17,858 nt of DNA, from the NCBI GenBank assembly GCA_964628195.1, contig CAZVPF010000050.1:1-17858 (forward strand), in the 5' to 3' direction. The translations under genes and the position numbers were made by a program. Source of the DNA: CAZVPF01 sp964628195 (GTDB taxonomy: Bacteria; Planctomycetota; Phycisphaerae; Sedimentisphaerales; Anaerohalosphaeraceae). The notes beneath the pieces were generated by a model. That model did no database searches, was not told where the DNA came from, and saw nothing but the letters and a program-made list of their open reading frames with translations. This document shows, in pieces, positions 13,743 to 17,858 of the stretch (its first letter is position 1; each line of letters opens with the position of its first letter).

Positions 13743-14732
13743 CTAACCAAAATGCAACTCTATGATGTCCTTGTCGCAAAGAATGTGGTCCCGGGGCACG
13801 TTCTGGCCCGGGTGAACCCCGGCCCCCCACGCCCGGGCGGATTTCAATTTCTCTGCCAGTTCCCTGTGTATCAGCGTCGCAAGGTCCGCGACCGTGGAAC
13901 CTTTCGCAAGTGTGAAAGGGTCCTTCAGGTCGGCCTCTTTGCCCGGCTTCTTCGAGTAGACCCTCACTATTTCGAGCATCTCATATATTCGACCCGCCAG
14001 CTCATCCAACCCCCGACCCGTCTCGGCCGAGACCTCCACATACTCGAACGGGTACTCCGTAAGTTCCTTAAGAGTCTGGGTATCCCCCGGCCCTGCCAAA
14101 TCGGCTTTGGTCGTAATTACGAATGTTTTGCGGGCAAGGTTATTGCCTGCCGCGTCAATCTGCGGGTTTTCCCCGCTGGGCAGGAGTCGGTGGGAGTTTA
14201 GATACTCCACGCAGGTTTCCATCTGCACGAGTGCATCGGCTGCGATGTCGATTACAATTGCGATAAGGTCGCAGTTGCGATATGCGTTTACCTGCCCCGG
14301 TGTCGCAAAGTCTTCGCCGATCGGCGGCATGTCCACAAGCTGTATCTGCACATCCTCGTGTTTTATCATTCCCGGAACCGGCTTGTCAGTAGAGAACGGG
14401 TAGGCCTCAACCTTCACCGGCGCGTTTGAAAGCGCGGCAACAATACTGCTCTTGCCGCAGTTGGCTGTGCCGATAAGGGCGACTTGGCCCGCCCCGCTTT
14501 TAGGGACATGAAATATGTCGACTTTTTTCCCTCCGCCTTTTTTGCCGGAATCCGCCGCTTTTTTGAGCTTGCTCATCTTCTTTTTAAGCTCGGCCTGCAG
14601 GTGCTCGGTGCCCTTGTGCTTGGGCATCAGGGCCATCATCTCCTCGAGCGCAGCAATCTTCTCCTCGTCGGTACCTGCCGCCTTGAACCGCTGCTCGGCC
14701 TTGTGATACTGTGGTGTCAAATTTGCTGGCAT
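13743..14732 (-). CDS. DRG/Obg-family GTPase with C-terminal TGS domain
   Basis: 329 aa. Residues 22-58 form a helical hairpin (KIAALEEMMALMPKHKGTEH) like the N-terminal helices of archaeal and eukaryotic DRG proteins, then a Lys/Gly-rich linker. The GTPase core has G1 GTANCGKSS at 88-96, G2 YPFST with Thr115, G3 DMPP at 134-137 (usually DxPG), G4 TKAD at 208-211 (usually NKxD) and G5 SAE at 235-237. The TGS domain at about 255-329 ends DHILCDKDIIELHFG, close to the DRG pattern. DRG proteins associate with ribosomes; a translation-linked role is inferred. ATG 14732 is 5 nt after the stop of the DUF4143 gene and has almost no Shine-Dalgarno, so translation may depend on the upstream gene or its own promoter inside it. 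Confidence 0.88.
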   Translation of the reverse strand: MPANLTPQYHKAEQRFKAAGTDEEKIAALEEMMALMPKHKGTEHLQAELKKKMSKLKKAADSGKKGGGKKVDIFHVPKSGAGQVALIGTANCGKSSIVAALSNAPVKVEAYPFSTDKPVPGMIKHEDVQIQLVDMPPIGEDFATPGQVNAYRNCDLIAIVIDIAADALVQMETCVEYLNSHRLLPSGENPQIDAAGNNLARKTFVITTKADLAGPGDTQTLKELTEYPFEYVEVSAETGRGLDELAGRIYEMLEIVRVYSKKPGKEADLKDPFTLAKGSTVADLATLIHRELAEKLKSARAWGAGVHPGQNVPRDHILCDKDIIELHFG

Positions 14733-14737
14733 AATAT

Positions 14738-15895
14738 CTACTCAAAAATGGCTTTTAGTTTATCAGCAGGCATTGTCCAAATATCTTCCTTTACAGGATA
14801 ACTTTCATTACCCGGATATACAATAAAAGTTCTTTGAGGTTTCAAATCATTTATCACCGAATATAAGCTTTTGCTGGTTTTGGGCGAAGACGAATACTTT
14901 ATCTCTACCGCGATTACAGGTTCAAGAGCTTTGGCGAAAACAAGGTCGATCTCTGCACCGGCGTGGGTCCTGTAGAAAAAGATATCGAGGTTTTTGGGTT
15001 TAATCGCATTAAGCTGTTCGATTATCCAACCTTCCCAGGATGCCCCGAGAATCGGATGACCAGACAGTTCATCGAAATCGTTGATTCTAAGCAGGCTGTG
15101 TAATATTCCCGTGTCACGTATATATACTTTGGGGGATTTTACGAGTCTTTTTTTGGTATTGGCAAAGAACGGCGGCAGCTGCCGGAGCATAAACGTATCT
15201 TCAAGAATGTCAAGGTACCGGCGTATAGTTTTTGAATCAACCCCGAGACTTTCGGCGAATCTGCTGGCGTTCCAGGTCTGACCGCTGCAATGAGCAAGCA
15301 TTGTCCAGAAACGATACAGGGCGGCTGAGGGAATATTTATGCCCAGGGCGGGCAGGTCTCTTTCAAGATGGGTCATTATGAAATTCTCGAGCCAGTCAAA
15401 GGCGATGTTGTTGTTGTCGGCAAGATAACTGAGTGGATATCCTCCCCGCAGCCAAAGTCTGTGTATATCATTTTTCATCGAGCCTGTTTCATTAAAAGTA
15501 AAAGGGGTCAATTCATGATATGCGATCCGGCCGGCAAGCGATTCACTCGACTGTCTTTTAAGGCTTGGTGAAGCTGAACCGAGTATAAGAAATCTGCCGG
15601 TTTTTCTGTCACTGTCTATAAGAGAACGAAGCAGGGGAAATAGTTCTGGTTTTCTTTGGGCTTCGTCGAGAATTACAAGTTTATTGGAATTGCTCTTAAG
15701 ATAGAACTCTGCATTGTCAAGCTTGCGGAAATCTCCTGGATTCTCAAGATCAAGATATACAGAGTCGGTTTTGTGTCCATTAGCGATGTGCTTGGCAAGT
15801 GTGGTCTTGCCGGCTTGTCTGGGCCCAATAAGTCCTGCTGCGGGATAATTATGCAGGCTTTCCAATATGTTATCAGTAATCGATCGTGCAATCAT
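14738..15895 (-). CDS. AAA ATPase with DUF4143 C-terminal domain
   Basis: 385 aa from ATG 15895. Walker A GPRQAGKT at 24-31, Walker B KLVILDEAQ at 72-80, LGSAS at 105-109 (sensor strand) and RGGYP at 150-154 define the AAA_14 type. Residues about 175-340 are DUF4143: DSKTIRRYLDILEDTFMLRQLP at 220-241 holds a winged-helix segment, and GAEIDLVF ... VEIKYS (313-334) has the D-ExK arrangement of a restriction-endonuclease fold. An ATG at 15922 in frame is also possible, but a candidate promoter overlaps it and the family usually begins as at 15895; neither start has a clear ribosome site. Such ATPases are common accessory genes of unknown role. Base composition is lower in G+C than the neighbouring GTPase, suggesting separate acquisition. 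Confidence 0.85.
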   Translation of the reverse strand: MIARSITDNILESLHNYPAAGLIGPRQAGKTTLAKHIANGHKTDSVYLDLENPGDFRKLDNAEFYLKSNSNKLVILDEAQRKPELFPLLRSLIDSDRKTGRFLILGSASPSLKRQSSESLAGRIAYHELTPFTFNETGSMKNDIHRLWLRGGYPLSYLADNNNIAFDWLENFIMTHLERDLPALGINIPSAALYRFWTMLAHCSGQTWNASRFAESLGVDSKTIRRYLDILEDTFMLRQLPPFFANTKKRLVKSPKVYIRDTGILHSLLRINDFDELSGHPILGASWEGWIIEQLNAIKPKNLDIFFYRTHAGAEIDLVFAKALEPVIAVEIKYSSSPKTSKSLYSVINDLKPQRTFIVYPGNESYPVKEDIWTMPADKLKAIFE

Positions 15896-15912
15896 ACTTG
15901 AATTATCGGAAA

Positions 15913-15941
15913 ATATTACCATTTTTTCAAGTAAAAAACAA
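15913..15941 (-). promoter_or_regulatory. Possible promoter of the AAA/DUF4143 gene
   Basis: TTGTTT (15936-15941), a 17-nt spacer and TAATAT (15913-15918) on the minus strand, partial matches with ideal spacing. Transcription would start just upstream of ATG 15895 and after the alternative ATG at 15922. Confidence 0.35.
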
Positions 15942-16020
15942 ATTTATAGTTGAAAATTCGGAACTTTAATCCAGATTTTCAAGCATAACTACCGCTTTGT
16001 TCGATTTAAAGCCCTGCAAT

Positions 16021-16035
16021 TGCGCTTTTTGCGCA
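16021..16035. repeat. Short hairpin next to the leuB terminator
   Basis: TGCGC-TTTTT-GCGCA, a perfect 5-bp stem with a 5-nt loop, directly beyond the leuB terminator on the minus strand. It may back up termination; there is no T-tract after it. Confidence 0.4.
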
Positions 16036-16036
16036 T

Positions 16037-16060
16037 AAAAAAGGCGGGGTTAAACCCGCC
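16037..16060 (-). terminator. Rho-independent terminator of leuB
   Basis: On the minus strand GGCGGG-TTTAA-CCCCGCC is followed by six T (16037-16042). The hairpin begins 22 nt after the leuB stop at 16083. Confidence 0.85.
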
Positions 16061-16082
16061 CTGGTTTGTCCATATTGCCGGG

Positions 16083-17171
16083 TCAGCCTGCAACCATCTC
16101 TGCAACCAAATCACCGACCTCGCTTGTCGAAAAGCCCATTCTGCCTGCACCCATGCCCTTGAGCTTATTGGCGGTGATGAACCTTACCGCTTCGTCAACT
16201 TTTTGTGCGGCCTTTTCCTCGCCCAGCGTTTCGAGCATCATCTGCATCGAGCAAACAGCAGCCAGTGGGTTGATCACACCCTTGCCGGTATACTTCGGAG
16301 CGCTTCCGCCTATAGGCTCGAACATGCTCACGCCCTCAGGGTTGATATTGCCCCCTGCTGCGATGCCCATGCCGCCCTGGGTGATCGCGCCAAGGTCGGT
16401 TATGATATCCCCGAACATATTCCCTGTTACGATAACATCGAACCACTCCGGGTTCTTCACCATCCACATGCAAGTGGCGTCGACGTGGTAATAATCCCTG
16501 CGTATATCGGGGTATTCCTTTTCGCCCATCTCGTTAAATGCACGTTCCCACAGGTCGTAAACGTATGTAAGCACATTGGTCTTTCCGCAAAGAGCAAGTG
16601 TGTTTTCGTCGCCTGCTCCGCGGGCCTTTTTGCCGCGTTTTTTCGCGTATTCAAAAGCGTACTTCAGGCAGCGGTCAACCTGGAAGCGGTTGTACACAGC
16701 CGACTGAACAGCCACTTCGTTGGGCGTACCCTTCATAGTAAACCCGCCTGTGCCTGTGTAAAGGTCGCCGGTGTTCTCGCGGACAACGACATAATCGATC
16801 TGCTCGGGGCCTTTGTCCTTCAAAGGTGTCTCAACGCCCGGGAAGAGTTTAACCGGGCGAAGGTTAATGTACTGGTCCAGAGCAAAACGTGCCTTGAGCA
16901 GAATGCCCTTTTCAAGTATGCCCGGCGCCACGTCGGGGTGACCTATTGCACCGAGAAGTATCTGATCGAACTGCCGAAGCTCCTCGATTGCGCTGTCGGG
17001 CAGCGTCTCGCCTGTCTTCTTATAACGCTCCCCGCCGAAATCGAATTCGGTAAGCTCTGTTTTGAAACCGAACTTGTTTTCTGCGGCCTTTAATACCTTG
17101 ACGGCCTCGGCTGTTACCTCCGGACCGGTTCCATCGCCGGGTATTACCGCTATCTTGTAACTCTTTGCCAT
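16083..17171 (-). CDS. leuB: 3-isopropylmalate dehydrogenase
   Basis: Oxidises and decarboxylates 3-isopropylmalate to 2-oxoisocaproate with NAD in leucine synthesis. 362 aa. IPGDGTGPEV at 10-19, ILLGAIGHPD at 71-80, RFALDQYINLRPVKL at 95-109 with Arg95, Arg105 and later Arg131 for the substrate carboxylates, Tyr138 and Lys197 at the catalytic positions, and metal ligands Asp231, Asp255 and Asp259 in HVDA and NMFGDIITDLGA. The segment LLLKARFALDQYINLRP is like the actinobacterial LeuB branch (and tartrate dehydrogenases); pairing with leuD supports LeuB. The usual HGSAPD loop reads GGSAPK (288-293), a change in the coenzyme-binding loop worth noting. AAAGGAAAG precedes the ATG. It lies 85 nt after leuD and ends at a terminator. 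Confidence 0.93.
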   Translation of the reverse strand: MAKSYKIAVIPGDGTGPEVTAEAVKVLKAAENKFGFKTELTEFDFGGERYKKTGETLPDSAIEELRQFDQILLGAIGHPDVAPGILEKGILLKARFALDQYINLRPVKLFPGVETPLKDKGPEQIDYVVVRENTGDLYTGTGGFTMKGTPNEVAVQSAVYNRFQVDRCLKYAFEYAKKRGKKARGAGDENTLALCGKTNVLTYVYDLWERAFNEMGEKEYPDIRRDYYHVDATCMWMVKNPEWFDVIVTGNMFGDIITDLGAITQGGMGIAAGGNINPEGVSMFEPIGGSAPKYTGKGVINPLAAVCSMQMMLETLGEEKAAQKVDEAVRFITANKLKGMGAGRMGFSTSEVGDLVAEMVAG

Positions 17172-17256
17172 TATCTTTCCTTTCTTGAACTTCCAACTGA
17201 TCTTATCGGGTTTCGGGCATTCCCTGCACTTGTCTTATTCTATCCTTGCTTCAAAA

Positions 17257-17739
17257 TTAAGCCTTTTTCTTTATGTGTTCGAGCAGGCCGCCGTCGTTTA
17301 CAATTTCAATCGCGAAATCGGGCAGTGGCTTGAACTCGATTATGCTTTGCCGGGTCTTATTATTAATTGTACCTTGCTTGTAGTCGATCTCTATTTCGTC
17401 TCCGTCTTTAATCTTTTCCGGCGCGCCGTCAAGCTCGATGGGGTAGAACCCGCAGTTAATGCAGTTGCGATAGAATATCCGCGCGAAAGTCTGCGCGATA
17501 ACCGCACCCACCTTTGCTCCCTGAAGGGCCCATACCGCGTGCTCTCGCGATGAACCGCAGCCGAAGTCGTCACCTGCCACGATGACATCACCCGGCGAGC
17601 ATTTATCCACGAACCCGGCATCCAGATCCTCCATGCAGTGCCCGGCAAGCTCTGCGGGGTCATCGGTATTGAGATACCTCGCGGGTATTATCTCGTCGGT
17701 GTTCACGTGGTCACGTTTGTAAACATGAGCCTTTGCCAT
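17257..17739 (-). CDS. leuD: 3-isopropylmalate dehydratase small subunit (short, LeuD/HacB type)
   Basis: Small subunit of the LeuCD isomerase that converts 2- to 3-isopropylmalate; it forms the swivel domain that closes over the [4Fe-4S] large subunit. 160 aa, the length of the archaeal-like short class rather than the ~200-aa proteobacterial LeuD. NTDEIIPARYL at 13-23, GDDFGCGSSREHAVWAL at 56-72 and FARIFYRNCINCG at 85-97 are the signature segments. AAAGG lies 9-13 nt before the ATG. It is followed by leuB on the same strand; leuC is expected upstream beyond the window edge or elsewhere. Short homologues also serve homoaconitase or citraconate enzymes, but the leuB neighbour supports the leucine assignment. 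Confidence 0.93.
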   Translation of the reverse strand: MAKAHVYKRDHVNTDEIIPARYLNTDDPAELAGHCMEDLDAGFVDKCSPGDVIVAGDDFGCGSSREHAVWALQGAKVGAVIAQTFARIFYRNCINCGFYPIELDGAPEKIKDGDEIEIDYKQGTINNKTRQSIIEFKPLPDFAIEIVNDGGLLEHIKKKA

Positions 17740-17795
17740 TATTTTAGCCTTTCATTCTTGCCGTAATATTCGCGAAACTCTCTCGAAAGCCCGGA

Positions 17796-17804
17796 ATTGT
17801 ACCA
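17796..17804 (-). promoter_or_regulatory. Extended -10 promoter of leuD-leuB
   Basis: TGGTACAAT on the minus strand (extended -10 motif TGnTACAAT), giving a leader of about 50 nt to the leuD ATG. No clear -35 is present, as is usual for extended -10 promoters. No leader peptide rich in Leu codons was seen. Confidence 0.4.
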
Positions 17805-17858
17805 TATATAATGTGAAAAGACAGGAAAAATCCTAATTACACGAAATTCTATCCATGA

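Noticed and set aside
14738..15922. DUF4143 ATPase as part of a defence system
   Set aside because: No methylase, nuclease, toxin or other defence-gene neighbour is present; the gene alone does not support it.
16020..17093. 357-codon open frame on the plus strand opposite leuB
   Set aside because: Complete overlap with a well-conserved leuB; begins inside the terminator hairpins, has no ribosome site and no recognisable domain. It is a codon-bias shadow.

Overview
The window reads as a chromosomal segment of a Gram-negative-type bacterium, most likely a planctomycete of the class Phycisphaerae (inference). The grounds are a MurE with the meso-diaminopimelate signature, a DRG-like GTPase with a TGS domain, a DUF6485-like Cys-rich protein, an orphan URO-D family protein, a four-helix-bundle (S23/IVP) gene and a scattered, rearranged cell-wall cluster. 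Base composition is moderate and coding is dense. No rRNA, CRISPR array or transposase was seen. Layout, left to right: (1) 2-3322, minus strand: two tandem paralogous ClpP/S49-fold serine-protease-like exported proteins, the second with its own near-consensus promoter, followed 3 nt later by a guanine-deaminase-like gene. (2) 3323-4693: a divergent, hairpin-preceded URO-D family gene on the plus strand. (3) 4694-5812: a repeat-rich stretch. On the minus strand it reads tRNA-Pro(CGG), a structured ~180-nt leader starting exactly at the tRNA 3' end, a four-helix-bundle gene broken by a one-base frameshift, then a second nearly identical leader with a gene remnant of only a few codons, then a third decayed leader. 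This is a tandem amplification of a tRNA-linked unit in progressive decay, and it is the most unusual structure here. (4) 5886-11339, minus strand: a tightly coupled peptidoglycan operon murE - S41-like exported protease homologue - murF - mraY. The S41-like gene overlaps murE by 11 nt and murF by 1 nt, an unusual insertion into a highly conserved gene order. (5) 11340-11864: an intergenic region with a terminator, a 16-bp palindrome and a direct repeat, then a small Ala/Lys/Glu-rich helical protein gene. (6) 12110-13472, plus strand: a coiled-coil, Gln/Pro/Glu-rich protein whose N-terminus carries a GPW ... FIAxARxDLP module resembling small phage proteins, ending at a clear terminator. (7) 13498-15895, minus strand: an AAA/DUF4143 ATPase, 5 nt later the DRG-like GTPase, then the DUF6485-like protein. 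(8) 16037-17804, minus strand: leuD-leuB for leucine biosynthesis, with an extended -10 promoter and a strong terminator; leuC is not in the window. The coherent functional blocks are peptidoglycan precursor synthesis (MurE and MurF ligases in the cytoplasm feeding MraY in the membrane, with an S41-like partner outside the cytoplasm) and leucine synthesis. The protease pair, the GTPase pair and the repeat region are the parts whose biology is open.
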